DNA from: Candidatus Gastranaerophilales bacterium
GTDB lineage: Bacteria > Cyanobacteriota > Vampirovibrionia > Gastranaerophilales > CAJFVJ01
Assembly: GCA_944323485.1 (NCBI GenBank)
Contig: CALUSR010000005.1
Location: 1 to 64,000, forward strand
Direction: 5' to 3'
DNA: 64,000 nt
Part shown: positions 32,646-41,913 of the stretch, in pieces
How positions within the stretch are numbered: position 1 is the first letter of the stretch
Layout: the number at the start of each line of letters is the position of its first letter
Program-made: the position numbers and the translations under genes
Notes under the pieces: generated by a model
What the model saw: the letters and a program-made list of their open reading frames with translations, nothing else
Database searches by the model: none
Told to the model about the DNA's origin: nothing

Positions 32646-34278
32646 TAATAGCTGTTTTTCTCAAAATAACATCAAAAAACACTTTTGTTCCGACGCCTCT
32701 TGTACTTTCAATATGGATTTCACTTCCCATAATTTTTAGAAGATGCTTGCAGATAGTTAATCCAAGACCTACTCCCTCGTATTTTTTTGTAATAGAAGAA
32801 TCGGCCTGAACAAAGGAGTCAAATATAGTATCCTTAATTTTTTCATCAACCCCGATGCCAGTATCAGTTATTTCAAAGTAGATTTTTGAATAATAATCGG
32901 TATCATCAAGCATTTTACAGCAGAAGTTTATCATCCCTCGATCAGTGAATTTTATTGCATTATCAAGAATATTATTAAACACCCGTGACAATTTAAGAGC
33001 ATCTCCATATAGCACAGGAGATATATTTTCATCAAAATTAAGTTCAATATCAAGTCCTTTGCTGTTTTTTCCAGTTTTTATTTCTTCAAGAACCTCAATA
33101 ACAAGTTCCTTCAGACCAAAACTTGAACAGCTCAACTCCATCCCCCCTGTTTCAATTTTCGAAAAATCAAGCAGAGAGTCAATCAGTTTGAGAAGATGTT
33201 TTGAAGATTTCATGGCATTTGAAAGGAGCCTTTTGGGTTTCTCATCTTTTATTGATAAATCAAGAAGTTCAAGAAATCCGATTATACCGCCTATCGGTGT
33301 TCTGATTTCATGACTTACATTTGCTATCAGTTCGCTTTTCATCTTATTTGCCTGTATTGCTTCTTCCTGTGTTTGCAAAAGATATTTTTCTATAGTCTTT
33401 CTATCTGAAATATCATGCACAAGAACAGTTATCCCGAGAACATTTCCGTATTCATCAACAACGGGAGATTTTCTGAATTCCATCCATTTTTTACCGTCAA
33501 GAGTCAGCACTTCCTTTTCAAGACTTACTGTTTTTCGTTCTTCTATTACTTCTTTATCCATGGAGGTAATATCATTATCAGCAATACACAGTGACTTTCC
33601 GACAATATCTTCCAATTTCAGATGCATAAATTCTTCAAACTTTCGGTTTCCTATAACAACTTTCCCTTCTCTGTCTTTTAGATAAACTATCGAATCAATG
33701 TTATTCAACAGAGAATGCATCTGGAATTGCCTCTCATTCAACTGCTGCTCAAGCAATTTTTCCTGGGTTATATCTCTTGCAATAGTTATTATTCCCTCTG
33801 TTTCATCATTCACAACAAAAGGAATTTTTCTCACATCAAAAATTTTTTCGCATTCATCAATATTTATATGTTTTATGTAGCTTACACCGTATTTTTTTTG
33901 AAATATTTTATTGTTTATCTCAATCAGTTCATCAGAAACTTCTCTCTCAAGAAAATCATAATAAGTCTTGCCAATAAGTTTTTTCTTGCTACGTAGTTTG
34001 AATATATCAAGGAAAATGTCATTGCTTGCCATAAAACGATGTTTCTTATCAAGCAAAAACATAGCATCCGGAATATAGTCAAATATTTCAATAATAAATC
34101 TGTGTTGATTCTTAAGCTGACGCTTGCTTTCAAGAAGATTATCAACAAAAAATACAACAATAAAAACAAGAATCCCCTCAAACACACTCATAGGGAAATC
34201 AGAACTAAAAACTACAAAACTAATTGAACCTAATACCAAAAAATAGAGCGAAACTCGCACAAAATGTTTCAAAACCAT
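32608..34278 (-). CDS. PAS-domain hybrid-free sensor histidine kinase
   Basis: About 556 residues from the ATG at 34278 (a GTG at 34287 is possible). Two N-terminal TM segments (about 10-50) with almost no periplasmic loop. Two PAS domains (about 68-175 and 188-298) each end in a PAC-like D-I-(T/S) motif. The dimerisation domain has the phospho-acceptor His in ELIANVSHEIRTPIGG (about residue 323). The catalytic domain has the N box (FNNILDNAIKFTDRG), the G1 box (DTGIGV) and the G2 box (GVGLGLTICKHLL). There is no receiver domain and no adjacent response regulator. PAS domains suggest redox or small-ligand sensing inside the cell. Confidence 0.92.
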   Translation of the reverse strand: MVLKHFVRVSLYFLVLGSISFVVFSSDFPMSVFEGILVFIVVFFVDNLLESKRQLKNQHRFIIEIFDYIPDAMFLLDKKHRFMASNDIFLDIFKLRSKKKLIGKTYYDFLEREVSDELIEINNKIFQKKYGVSYIKHINIDECEKIFDVRKIPFVVNDETEGIITIARDITQEKLLEQQLNERQFQMHSLLNNIDSIVYLKDREGKVVIGNRKFEEFMHLKLEDIVGKSLCIADNDITSMDKEVIEERKTVSLEKEVLTLDGKKWMEFRKSPVVDEYGNVLGITVLVHDISDRKTIEKYLLQTQEEAIQANKMKSELIANVSHEIRTPIGGIIGFLELLDLSIKDEKPKRLLSNAMKSSKHLLKLIDSLLDFSKIETGGMELSCSSFGLKELVIEVLEEIKTGKNSKGLDIELNFDENISPVLYGDALKLSRVFNNILDNAIKFTDRGMINFCCKMLDDTDYYSKIYFEITDTGIGVDEKIKDTIFDSFVQADSSITKKYEGVGLGLTICKHLLKIMGSEIHIESTRGVGTKVFFDVILRKTAIIREIPQTCLNIK

Positions 34279-34389
34279 CGCTGCCACCAGCCTTCCGATA
34301 TCAAATGATATCTTTTTATTTAAAGAATCATGATATAGAAAGATTCAAACAATATCATCAGACAGGTGTCTATATTTTTTAAAAAATTT

Positions 34390-34833
34390 TTATGCCTGAA
34401 TATTTAATTTTTTCCCGACTTGAGGCTGCTTTTTCATATACTCTGCCTGACTCATAATAGACCTTGCCTGAGCGGCAACTTTATAATCCTGAGATGATGG
34501 GTCTGATGGAGCCATAGCAGCACCAATAACAGTTCTTGCATCGCTGATTGTTTTATCAGGGTCTTTTGGGTTCAGCGCAGGCATTTTGATGTCAACATGC
34601 CCGCCAACCGGAATGCCTTCAGAGTTTTTTTCTATGACAATTGCTCCGCCAAATGAACCTGCTGCAGCTTTATGAGCAGCTTCATGCCTATAGATATCAT
34701 TATAATTCTTTGAAATGAGAGCTTCTTTTTGACTTTCTCTCGATTGCTGTGCCTTTTTGTTATTCTGATTGTTCTGGCGCTCAAGGGTTTTGTTCAGATT
34801 GTTTGAATAGATATTTAATAAACTAAGTGCCAC
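34390..34833 (-). CDS. SprA-related putative metalloprotease (CJM1_0395-like)
   Basis: 147 residues with a GTG start (GAGG 8 nt upstream). The signature YRHEAAHKAAAGSFGG contains the HExxH motif, with GIPVGGHVDIKMPAL and DARTVIGAAMAPSDPSSQD after it. This matches the SprA-related family of small predicted zinc proteases seen in many Gram-negative bacteria. The N-terminus is Gln/Asn-rich. The third zinc ligand is not clear. Function unknown. Confidence 0.75.
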   Translation of the reverse strand: MALSLLNIYSNNLNKTLERQNNQNNKKAQQSRESQKEALISKNYNDIYRHEAAHKAAAGSFGGAIVIEKNSEGIPVGGHVDIKMPALNPKDPDKTISDARTVIGAAMAPSDPSSQDYKVAAQARSIMSQAEYMKKQPQVGKKLNIQA

Positions 34834-34939
34834 TACCTTAACCTCTTCAAAAAATATTTTTTGATACTACGATAGTAACACAAACATTTAAAAATTTCAC
34901 TATTTTTTTAAAGAAATATTAAAACTTATTTTGACTATT

Positions 34940-35425
34940 TTATACAATACTCTCTTCTTTTATCTTGCATACATCAATCCATGATGTACTGCGAGATATT
35001 TGATACAACTCCTCAGGAGAAAGTTCTACCGCAGAATTTGAACTGCCGGCAGCTGGGAAAACCGTCTCAAAACGCCTAATCGATTCATCACAAAAAACTT
35101 GCACCAGAGGATTGTCGATGCCGAAAGGACAGACGCCGCCTATTGCATGTCCCGTAAATTCAACTACTTCTTCAGGCGTAAGCATTTTTGCCTTAATTGA
35201 GAAATAGTCTTTGAATTTTTTATTATCAATTTTGGTATCACCTGCAGCACATATAAGAATGCACCCGTTTTCACTTTTGAACGAAAGAGTTTTTACGATG
35301 CGGGCAGGTATTACACCTGCTGCTTTTGCTGCAAGTTCCACAGTTGCACTAGATTCCGAAAATTCAAGAATATTGTGTTCTTTTCCGTATTTCTTCAGGT
35401 ATTCTCTCACTTTTTCTATAGACAT
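34940..35425 (-). CDS. YbaK/EbsC-type aminoacyl-tRNA deacylase
   Basis: 161 residues. The YbaK/ProX fold has RIVKTLSFKS (Lys that holds the tRNA phosphate), GDTKIDNKKFKDYF, GHAIGGVCPFGIDNPLVQVFCD, and EVVEFTGH. The central GGVCPFG and the CDxS-like loop are typical of proteins that hydrolyse misacylated tRNA, such as Cys-tRNA-Pro or Ala-tRNA-Pro. GAGAGGA lies upstream of the start. It is followed by a terminator-like hairpin. Confidence 0.9.
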   Translation of the reverse strand: MSIEKVREYLKKYGKEHNILEFSESSATVELAAKAAGVIPARIVKTLSFKSENGCILICAAGDTKIDNKKFKDYFSIKAKMLTPEEVVEFTGHAIGGVCPFGIDNPLVQVFCDESIRRFETVFPAAGSSNSAVELSPEELYQISRSTSWIDVCKIKEESIV

Positions 35426-35488
35426 AAAATAATTTCCTCTCTGCCTTATCTCAAATACAGTCTATCAAACGGGAATATTTTATTCAAT

Positions 35489-35519
35489 AAAAAAGCAGGT
35501 CTTAATGACCTGCTTTTTG
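35489..35519 (-). terminator. Rho-independent terminator, bidirectional
   Basis: AAAAAGCAGGTC-TTAAT-GACCTGCTTTTT, with T-runs on both strands. It ends the minus-strand GGGtGRT operon. Confidence 0.85.
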
Positions 35520-35535
35520 TATATTCTCAAAAAAC

Positions 35536-36534
35536 TTATGATAAAGCTTTTGATACAGCAACAGCAACTGCAACGGTTGCTCCAACCATCGGGTTGTTGC
35601 CCATACCGATAATACCCATCATCTCAACGTGAGCAGGAACAGATGAAGAACCTGCAAATTGAGCGTCAGAGTGCATTCTTCCCATAGTATCAGTCATACC
35701 GTAAGATGCAGGTCCTGCTGCTACGTTATCAGGGTGGAGAGTTCTTCCAGTACCGCCGCCTGATGCAACTGAGAAGTATTTTTTACCGTTTTCTACAGCC
35801 CATTTTTTGTATGTTCCTGCTACAGGATGTTGGAAACGTGTCGGATTTGTTGAGTTACCTGTGATTGAAACATCAACTCCTTCTTTAATCATGATAGCAA
35901 CGCCTTCAGAAACATCATCGGCACCGTAGCATTTAACTTTAGCTCTTTCGCCGTCTGAGAACGGTGTTTCTTTAACAACCTTCAACTCGCCTGTTTTGTA
36001 ATCATATTGTGTTTCAACATGAGTAAAGCCGTTGATTCTTGAGATGATATAAGCTGCATCTTTACCAAGGCCGTTGAGGATTACTCTTAATGGTTTTTGT
36101 CTTACTTTGTTTGCATTTCTTGCAATACCTATAGCTCCTTCAGCAGCGGCAAAAGACTCATGACCTGCAAGGAAGCAGAAACATTCAGTTTCTTCTCTCA
36201 ACAACATAGCACCGAGATTACCATGCCCCAAACCGACTTTTCTCTGGTCGCCGACTGACCCAGGAACACAGAAAGCCTGAAGACCTTCACCAATCAAACT
36301 TGCTGCATCAGCTGCAGACTTAGCACCTTTTTTCAAAGCAATTGCTGCACCGAGAGTATATGCCCAAACAGCATTTTCAAATGCTATCGGCTGGATGCCT
36401 TTTACGATTTTATCAACATCAACACCTTTAGAGAGGCAGAAATCTCTTGCTTCTTCCAAAGATTTGAAGCCGTATTCAGGCAAAATTTTATCAAGCTTTG
36501 CCTGACGTCTGTCTTGTCCTTCAAATTTAATCAT
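35536..36534 (-). CDS. GGGtGRT family protein
   Basis: 332 residues. The naming motif GGGTGRTLHPDNVAAG (about residues 240-255) and the Gly/Met-rich C-terminus (GMTDTMGRMHSD, GIIGMGNNPMVGATVAVAVAV) are characteristic. The N-terminal part shows FCLAGHESFAAAEGAIGIAR-like segments (here FCFLAGHESFAAAEGAIG). The family has no established enzymatic function that I know of. It is regularly encoded with an IscU-like scaffold protein, as here (51 nt downstream of it), so a Fe-S- or sulfur-linked role in anaerobes is plausible. AAGAGGA precedes the start. Confidence 0.85.
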   Translation of the reverse strand: MIKFEGQDRRQAKLDKILPEYGFKSLEEARDFCLSKGVDVDKIVKGIQPIAFENAVWAYTLGAAIALKKGAKSAADAASLIGEGLQAFCVPGSVGDQRKVGLGHGNLGAMLLREETECFCFLAGHESFAAAEGAIGIARNANKVRQKPLRVILNGLGKDAAYIISRINGFTHVETQYDYKTGELKVVKETPFSDGERAKVKCYGADDVSEGVAIMIKEGVDVSITGNSTNPTRFQHPVAGTYKKWAVENGKKYFSVASGGGTGRTLHPDNVAAGPASYGMTDTMGRMHSDAQFAGSSSVPAHVEMMGIIGMGNNPMVGATVAVAVAVSKALS

Positions 36535-36585
36535 ATATTTTTTCCTCTTAATTAATTTTCTAGTACCACTTGTTTATCTTAAAGT

Positions 36586-37287
36586 TTATTCTTTTCTCGG
36601 GTCAATTTTCTTGACAGCTTCGGCAAATCTGCCATAAGTTCCGATGTTTGATTCGAATGCTTCTTTCGGATCTGTGCCTTTTTTGATTGCATCCATCATC
36701 TTGCCAAGGTTTATAAACTTATATCCGATAATCTCATCGTTTTTATCAAGACCTAATTCAAGAATATAACCTTCTGCAACTTCAAGATATCTTGGTCCTT
36801 TTTGTTTTGTAGAGAAAATAGTACCGACTTGAGAGCGAAGACCTTTTCCCAAATCTTCGAGCCCTGCTCCTACAGGAAGACCGTTATCAGAAAAAGCGGT
36901 TTGCGTACGTCCGTATACAATCTGGAGGAATAACTCTCTCATTGCAACATTGATAGCATCACAGACGAGGTCTGTGTTCAATGCTTCGAGGATTGTTTTC
37001 CCCGGAAGAATTTCACCAGCCATAGCTGCAGAGTGAGTCATCCCCGAGCAGCCTAGCGTTTCTACAAGTGCTTCCTGAATAACACCATCTTTTACGTTGA
37101 GTGTCAATTTGCAAGTACCCTGTTGAGGAGCACAGCATCCGCAACCGTGAGTCAAACCTGAAATATCTTCGATTTTCTTGGCTTTTGTCCAGTCACCCTC
37201 TTGAGGGATAGGAGCAGGCTCACCTTTTACGCCTCTTTTTACACAACACATTTCTTTTACTTCTTCAGTAACTTGAATACGATCCAT
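36586..37287 (-). CDS. IscU/NifU-like iron-sulfur scaffold protein
   Basis: 233 residues. Residues about 55-140 carry an IscU-type core: CGCCAPQQGTCKL, VETLGCSGMTHSAAMAGEIL. Conserved Cys residues (GCGCCAPQQGTC, GCSG) can hold a Fe-S cluster. An additional N-terminal CC (EMCCVKRG) precedes the core. The C-terminal half (about 150-233) is specific to this form. It forms a two-gene unit with the GGGtGRT gene. AAAGGAGGT lies just upstream of the start. It probably assembles or transfers clusters for an unknown target. Confidence 0.87.
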   Translation of the reverse strand: MDRIQVTEEVKEMCCVKRGVKGEPAPIPQEGDWTKAKKIEDISGLTHGCGCCAPQQGTCKLTLNVKDGVIQEALVETLGCSGMTHSAAMAGEILPGKTILEALNTDLVCDAINVAMRELFLQIVYGRTQTAFSDNGLPVGAGLEDLGKGLRSQVGTIFSTKQKGPRYLEVAEGYILELGLDKNDEIIGYKFINLGKMMDAIKKGTDPKEAFESNIGTYGRFAEAVKKIDPRKE

Positions 37288-37464
37288 GTGACCTCCTTTA
37301 TTTCATAGTTGTATTCACAACAAATCATGATTAACCGTAATATATACTTTAATAATAATATAACCAAATAATTTTGCCATCAAAAATTTTTTATCCTAAA
37401 AAACATCCGGACTACGACGCTCTTGCTATTGTCAACAAAGAAAGAAGAATATACAATCCGGCTC

Positions 37465-37986
37465 ATGAATCTCCAGGAAATAAATATAATAACAAATCTC
37501 ATCCTGACTTTTTGTCTTGTCCTGTTTGCCTGGTGGCAATGGCTCGCAGTCGAAGAGCAAAACAAACAAAACCTTTTCAGACTGAAGATAGAACATTTTA
37601 GCAGATACAAACAGTTTCTTTATACAATCATGCAAATGTTTTCTCAGGATGGAGAAAGGACTGTTCTTGCAAACGCAAACTTTTCAAGAATCGCTAAAAT
37701 TCTTGACGATATGTCTGTTATGAGAGATGAAAGTCTTTTTTTATTTATAAACAAAATTTATTCCTTTGAAAACAACCTGCTGGAAAAACTCACAGAGATG
37801 CGCACTCACTGCGAAACACAAAAAGATGATTATATTTTGAAAGATGAACAACAGATAATATCCGAACAACTAAAACAATGCTCGGCGGCATTTTCGGAAG
37901 ATTTATACGTACTTCGAAAACCAGGACCGATAATTTCTGCTGTCAGAAAAGTCAAAGGAAATCTAAACAGCCTGAGAACAAAATGA
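37465..37986 (+). CDS. Hypothetical protein with an N-terminal TM segment
   Basis: 173 residues from the ATG at 37465; longer starts at 37423 are possible but lack a ribosome site. One TM (about 5-25, IITNLILTFCLVLFAWWQWL) is followed by a helical, charged cytoplasmic-style region with three Cys residues. No family recognised. Starting around 37374 another frame encodes a 75-residue reading frame with no plausible start codon. The gene lies between the Fe-S scaffold gene and a degenerate MITE core. Confidence 0.5.
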   Translation: MNLQEINIITNLILTFCLVLFAWWQWLAVEEQNKQNLFRLKIEHFSRYKQFLYTIMQMFSQDGERTVLANANFSRIAKILDDMSVMRDESLFLFINKIYSFENNLLEKLTEMRTHCETQKDDYILKDEQQIISEQLKQCSAAFSEDLYVLRKPGPIISAVRKVKGNLNSLRTK

Positions 37987-38009
37987 CAAAAAAGCGTTGA
38001 GAGTCACTC

Positions 38010-38086
38010 CCGTCATTCTAATGGCAATTGCCAGAAGAAGCAGTGACTGCTCAAAAAAGATATTTCGCTTACGCTCAATATGATGT
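38010..38086. repeat. Degenerate core of the MITE family
   Basis: CCGTCATTCTAAT at the left and CGCTTACGCTCAATATGATG at the right match the MITE core (CGTCATTCTGAG...CGCTAACGCTCAGTATGACG) with several changes, and the terminal repeats are missing. It touches the 3' end of the DUF3737 gene. Confidence 0.55.
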
Positions 38087-38949
38087 TATGCACAGATTTC
38101 TTTTTTTTGTCTGATATTGACAACTCCTCTGCATTTCATAACAGCATCCTCCATAATAACTTCTCCAACGCTGTCAGCAGTTATTATTCCAGATTTTGGA
38201 TTTTTAACGGAGAGAATATGTCCTTTTATGTCAGCTTCTACATCCGAATATTCAAATGAGAGATCAGTATTTTCCATTGTACAATTTATAAGTTTGAGAT
38301 TTTTGCAATAGCAAAGAGGCTGAGTTCCCGAAATTTTACAATTGATGAACGTGAGGTTTTCAGAGAACCATCCGAGATACTCACCTTTGACGACCGAGTT
38401 TTCAACAAGAATATTTTTGCTGTGCCAGAATGCATCCTTTGTATCAAGAACGGAATCAGAGATGTGTATATTGTTCATATACTGAAAAGAGTATTTCTCG
38501 GTCATATTGAGTTTGTTTATTTTGACATTTTTTGACTCAAATAAAAAATACATAGCGTCAATTGTCGAATTTGTAATCTCTACATTTTTGCATCTCCAAC
38601 CGAACTCGGGAGAGTTGATTGTACAGTTATCTACAGTTATATCTTTGCACTCACGCAGGCATTTGATGCCGTCAATCTTACAGTTTGAGATAATTCCTTT
38701 TGATGAATACCAGATAGGTGCTCTTGTTTTATCATCCAAAGATGAACTTTCAAGCTCAAACCCCTTTGCATGCCAGAGAGGATAACGCAAAGAGAATTTT
38801 GATTCTTTTACTGAAAAATTTCTGCACTCTTTTAACACAGACTCACCATCGGCAGGACCTGCAAAAATGCAGCCAATAACATCTGTATTTTTCAAATTAT
38901 ACAGAGAACGTTCTTCATCAAAGGATTGGTTCTTTATTTGTTTTCTCAT
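38086..38949 (-). CDS. DUF3737 family protein
   Basis: 287 residues. It shows a right-handed beta-helix-like pattern of short repeats: many segments of the form (N/D)CxIxG or SxxLxxxxxFWHSKN, for example NCKIDGIKCLRECKDI, NSTIDAMYFLFESKNV, and ENSVVKGEYLGWFSENL. This matches the DUF3737 family, whose role is unknown. The start codon (GGAGA upstream) lies within the end of the EamA gene (32-nt overlap). The group 38086-41785 is probably one operon. Confidence 0.88.
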   Translation of the reverse strand: MRKQIKNQSFDEERSLYNLKNTDVIGCIFAGPADGESVLKECRNFSVKESKFSLRYPLWHAKGFELESSSLDDKTRAPIWYSSKGIISNCKIDGIKCLRECKDITVDNCTINSPEFGWRCKNVEITNSTIDAMYFLFESKNVKINKLNMTEKYSFQYMNNIHISDSVLDTKDAFWHSKNILVENSVVKGEYLGWFSENLTFINCKISGTQPLCYCKNLKLINCTMENTDLSFEYSDVEADIKGHILSVKNPKSGIITADSVGEVIMEDAVMKCRGVVNIRQKKEICA

Positions 38950-39871
38950 TAGATATCTCCTTTATATTATTCGTATTAAATCTTTTTATCTGTATTTGGG
39001 ATAAGATAATCGCTGCAGCCATAATCACACATCCTGTAATTTCTCTCATGGTAAGAGTTTCATGCAAAATCAGCATTCCTCCAATGACGGCGAATACTGC
39101 TTCAGAACTGAGTATCAGAGTTGCAAGGACGGGATGGGTAGCTTTATGTCCGAAAATTTGCAAGGTATAAGCAACCCCGGTTACAACGACACCTATAAAT
39201 AAAATCGGCTTGTATCCGGAGATAATCGCACTCAAAGAAGGCTCTTCGAATATAAACATAAAAGGAAGAGATAAGATGCCTGCCGTCAAAAATTGCACTC
39301 CGGATAATTTCAGGGCATTTGCTTTTTTTGAATAGTGGCTGACAACAACTATATGCAGCGCAAAGAAAAAAGCACTGAGAAGAAGAAAAATATCCCACAT
39401 ATCAAAACTCATAGCGCCTTTTGCACAGAGGAGATACATCCCGAACAGAGCGGCAGCTATGCTGATTTTCACGTTTGTCCCAAGCTTATGTTTCAAAAAT
39501 ACTGCAATCACCGGAACAAAAAGAATATACAAAGACGTAATAAAACCTGCTTTCCCTGCCTGAGCATAAATCATGCAGTACTGGTTTATTGAAAAAGCTA
39601 TAAAAAGAACAAATCCTGCAAATATACCGCCTTTTATTAAATCTTTATCAGAGTATTTTTGAGGAGCTTCAGGATTCATCATATTGAATAAAAAAATCAG
39701 AGGAATCAAAGACAAACTTCCGATAAAGCATCTCAAAGTGTTAAAGGTAAAAGGTCCGACATAGGTCATCCCGAGTTTTTGAGCGACAAAAGACAAACCT
39801 GATATCAGCGCTGCAGCAAGCAGCGACAGATTACAGAGTATAAATAAATTTTTTGAAGGTGTCTTGTTCAT
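38918..39871 (-). CDS. EamA (DMT) family transporter
   Basis: 317 residues from the ATG at 39871, which has GAGGA 5 nt upstream. About ten hydrophobic segments in two EamA repeats (about 10-145 and 155-300). Motifs include GLSFVAQKLGMTYVGPFTFN and LILSSEAVFAVIGGMLIL. Such transporters export metabolites or amino acids; the substrate cannot be told. It is in the operon with DUF3737, hydrolase and aldo/keto reductase genes. Confidence 0.9.
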   Translation of the reverse strand: MNKTPSKNLFILCNLSLLAAALISGLSFVAQKLGMTYVGPFTFNTLRCFIGSLSLIPLIFLFNMMNPEAPQKYSDKDLIKGGIFAGFVLFIAFSINQYCMIYAQAGKAGFITSLYILFVPVIAVFLKHKLGTNVKISIAAALFGMYLLCAKGAMSFDMWDIFLLLSAFFFALHIVVVSHYSKKANALKLSGVQFLTAGILSLPFMFIFEEPSLSAIISGYKPILFIGVVVTGVAYTLQIFGHKATHPVLATLILSSEAVFAVIGGMLILHETLTMREITGCVIMAAAIILSQIQIKRFNTNNIKEISNEKTNKEPIL

Positions 39872-39884
39872 ATTTTTCCTCATC

Positions 39885-40757
39885 TTATGCAGGAAGAAGG
39901 ACAGACTCTTCGACCAGATCAAGTATGACTTTTGCGTATTCGTTATGTTTGCCGTAGAAAATATGAGAAGCTCCAGGCACTACAACAACTCTGTTTTCTT
40001 CAGGATGCTTGCAGTATGAATTTATGTTCTCCATAAAAGCCTTTGCATCACCGTTTGTCAGACTGTCTTTTTCTCCGATAACAAAAGCTCCGTTAATTTT
40101 AATAGAGTGCAATGAGTCAGTTTCTCCATCGCCGCTGATTACAGGACAATTCTTGAGGTTATACGCATTATAAAAAGACAGGACAGTTTCTGCGCTCATC
40201 GGCGAAAATCCGCCGAAGAGATAGGGAAGAATTTCTTTATTTCTGCCTTCTTCGACAAATTGTTTTGCAAGTTTGAGGCATACATCAATGTTTGGCATAA
40301 CCTGCCACCAGTGTCCCAAATCTATAGGCGCCGTAACTATAAAATAGTCTGCAAAGTCATCAGGTGTATTCCCGAGATAGTTAATAATTTTGTTTGACCC
40401 GAGTGAATGCCCTGCAAGAACGATTTTTTTGAACCCGAGTTCTCTTGCATATTTGACATACGATTCGACATCTTCATATGCGAGGGAAAAGTCATCAAAA
40501 ACAACTCCTGTATTCACCTGCTTTTTCAGATTTATGTCAGAGTAGCAGAAGAAAGAGAATGCATCCATAGCATGTCCTGCGATAAAAGCTATATTATTTT
40601 GAGAAAGCAGCTCTCCCGTTGCAGGAAGCAGGTCATTCTGGAATACATTGGAACATATTCCGCTCATCATAACGACAACCGTATCCATTGATGTGTTTCC
40701 CCACATCGCTCCTTTGAGTTCCAGACCTCTTGGTGTATTTACTCTTATTATATCCAT
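39885..40757 (-). CDS. Alpha/beta-hydrolase
   Basis: 290 residues from the ATG at 40757, with AAGGAGG 8 nt upstream. Oxyanion/early strand VVVMMSGICSNVFQND, nucleophile elbow AGHSLGSNKII (GxSxG), acid in VIGEKDSLTNGDA, and catalytic His in PGASHIFYGKHNEY. Length and form suggest an esterase or serine hydrolase of unknown substrate. It sits between the EamA and aldo/keto reductase genes with short gaps. Confidence 0.88.
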   Translation of the reverse strand: MDIIRVNTPRGLELKGAMWGNTSMDTVVVMMSGICSNVFQNDLLPATGELLSQNNIAFIAGHAMDAFSFFCYSDINLKKQVNTGVVFDDFSLAYEDVESYVKYARELGFKKIVLAGHSLGSNKIINYLGNTPDDFADYFIVTAPIDLGHWWQVMPNIDVCLKLAKQFVEEGRNKEILPYLFGGFSPMSAETVLSFYNAYNLKNCPVISGDGETDSLHSIKINGAFVIGEKDSLTNGDAKAFMENINSYCKHPEENRVVVVPGASHIFYGKHNEYAKVILDLVEESVLLPA

Positions 40758-40768
40758 TGGTTCCTCCT

Positions 40769-41563
40769 TCAGTACCATCCGAACAGTGTTTTGTTGCTGT
40801 TCAGCGTTTCAATTTTTCTCATATCAGATTCCTCAAGGCAAAAATCAAAAATATCTATATTTTCTTTTAGTCTTTGAGTTTTTGAAGATTTTGGAATTAC
40901 GGAAACTCCCTGTTGGACAAGATATTTCAATCCGATTTGCGCAGCGGTTTTACCGTAAGCTCTTCCGATTTCTTTCAAAATTGAATTGTTGAAAAAATTA
41001 TTTTTTCCGCAGGCAAACGGACTCCATGCCTGCATATGCGTGTTATGTCTTTCAAGTATTTCCTGCAGTTCTTTTTGCCTGTAGAAAACATGGCATTCAA
41101 CCTGATTTAGAGCGGGAATAACTTCACAGTGTTTTATAAAATCAAGATATTGCCGTTTATTGAAATTTGAAATTCCGATTGCTTTGACCTTACCTGCTGA
41201 AAGAGCCTCTTTCATTGCTTGGTACATGGATAGACTCTCCGAATAAGGTTCATGAATCAACAACATGTCAATATAATCAGTTTGAAGATTATCAAGAGAA
41301 CTGTTTATATCCGCTTTGGCTCTTTCATAAGATGCACTCGGAGAATATAACTTTGTTGTGATAAAAAGACTTTCTCTTTTTGCATCTTTGATAACATTCC
41401 CGACTTCTTTTTCATTCCCGTACATACGTGCTGTATCTATCAGGCTGTATCCTGCTTCTATAGCTTCCGATACACATTTTTCGCACTCATATCCCCGCAG
41501 AGCATAAGTCCCAAGACCCAGCACAGGCATTTTTTGATTATTGTTCAATATGATGTATTCCAT
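40769..41563 (-). CDS. Aldo/keto reductase
   Basis: 264 residues. NADPH-dependent carbonyl reductase of the TIM-barrel AKR family. The catalytic tetrad is visible: Asp43 and Tyr48 in LIDTARMYGNE, Lys71 in TTKLYSP, His104 in LLIHEPYSE. GISNFNKRQY and VIPKSSKTQRLKENIDIFDF are also typical. It is divergently transcribed from the LysR gene at 41914, which may regulate it. A frameshifted small gene lies 2 nt upstream. Confidence 0.93.
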   Translation of the reverse strand: MEYIILNNNQKMPVLGLGTYALRGYECEKCVSEAIEAGYSLIDTARMYGNEKEVGNVIKDAKRESLFITTKLYSPSASYERAKADINSSLDNLQTDYIDMLLIHEPYSESLSMYQAMKEALSAGKVKAIGISNFNKRQYLDFIKHCEVIPALNQVECHVFYRQKELQEILERHNTHMQAWSPFACGKNNFFNNSILKEIGRAYGKTAAQIGLKYLVQQGVSVIPKSSKTQRLKENIDIFDFCLEESDMRKIETLNSNKTLFGWY

Positions 41564-41565
41564 TT

Positions 41566-41785
41566 TTATACCCCCTGTTGATGCTTCATCTCAAAAATCA
41601 GATAATCAAGACAATCAAGTTTTTTCTGATTATCGTGAATTGAATCAAGAAGAGAGTTCCTGTGTTCGTTCAACAAACGCAGCCGCTCTTTTTGCGTGCC
41701 GATTTGCAGCATGTTCTATCAACATATCAGAACATCCTGCATCTTTCAGATTGGAGATAATATTTGCTGTCTGCATCATAATCAT
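41566..41785 (-). pseudogene. Frameshifted small conserved protein gene
   Basis: From the ATG at 41785 (AAGGAAG upstream) the minus strand gives MIMMQTANIISNLKDAGCSD then MLIEH. The sense continues in another frame from about 41712 as LQIGTQKERLRLLNEHRNSL and ends DSIHDNQKKLDCLDYLIFEM...-stop. The parts together match short (~70 residue) proteins often found beside flavoproteins and oxidoreductases in gut Firmicutes. A single-base change near 41706-41715 explains the break. It could be a pseudogene, an assembly error, or a programmed frameshift. Confidence 0.6.
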
Positions 41786-41857
41786 TTCTTCCTTATTTTT
41801 TTATTATGACCTGTTTTAGCCAAATAGCAAATACTTATACTATATACTACATAATGC

Positions 41858-41886
41858 TTGACAGGCATAACACTGGAATGATAAAA
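41858..41886 (+). promoter_or_regulatory. Sigma-70-type promoter of the LysR gene
   Basis: Perfect TTGACA (41858-41863), 17-bp spacer, then ATAAAA (41881-41886) in the context GATAAAAT. The ATG follows 28 bp later. Confidence 0.6.
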
Positions 41887-41913
41887 TAAAACAGCGGCAA
41901 ACGAGGTTATATT

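Noticed and set aside
37374-37601. 75-codon frame overlapping the gene at 37465
   Set aside because: It begins at a TTG without a ribosome site and overlaps a frame with a clear TM segment.
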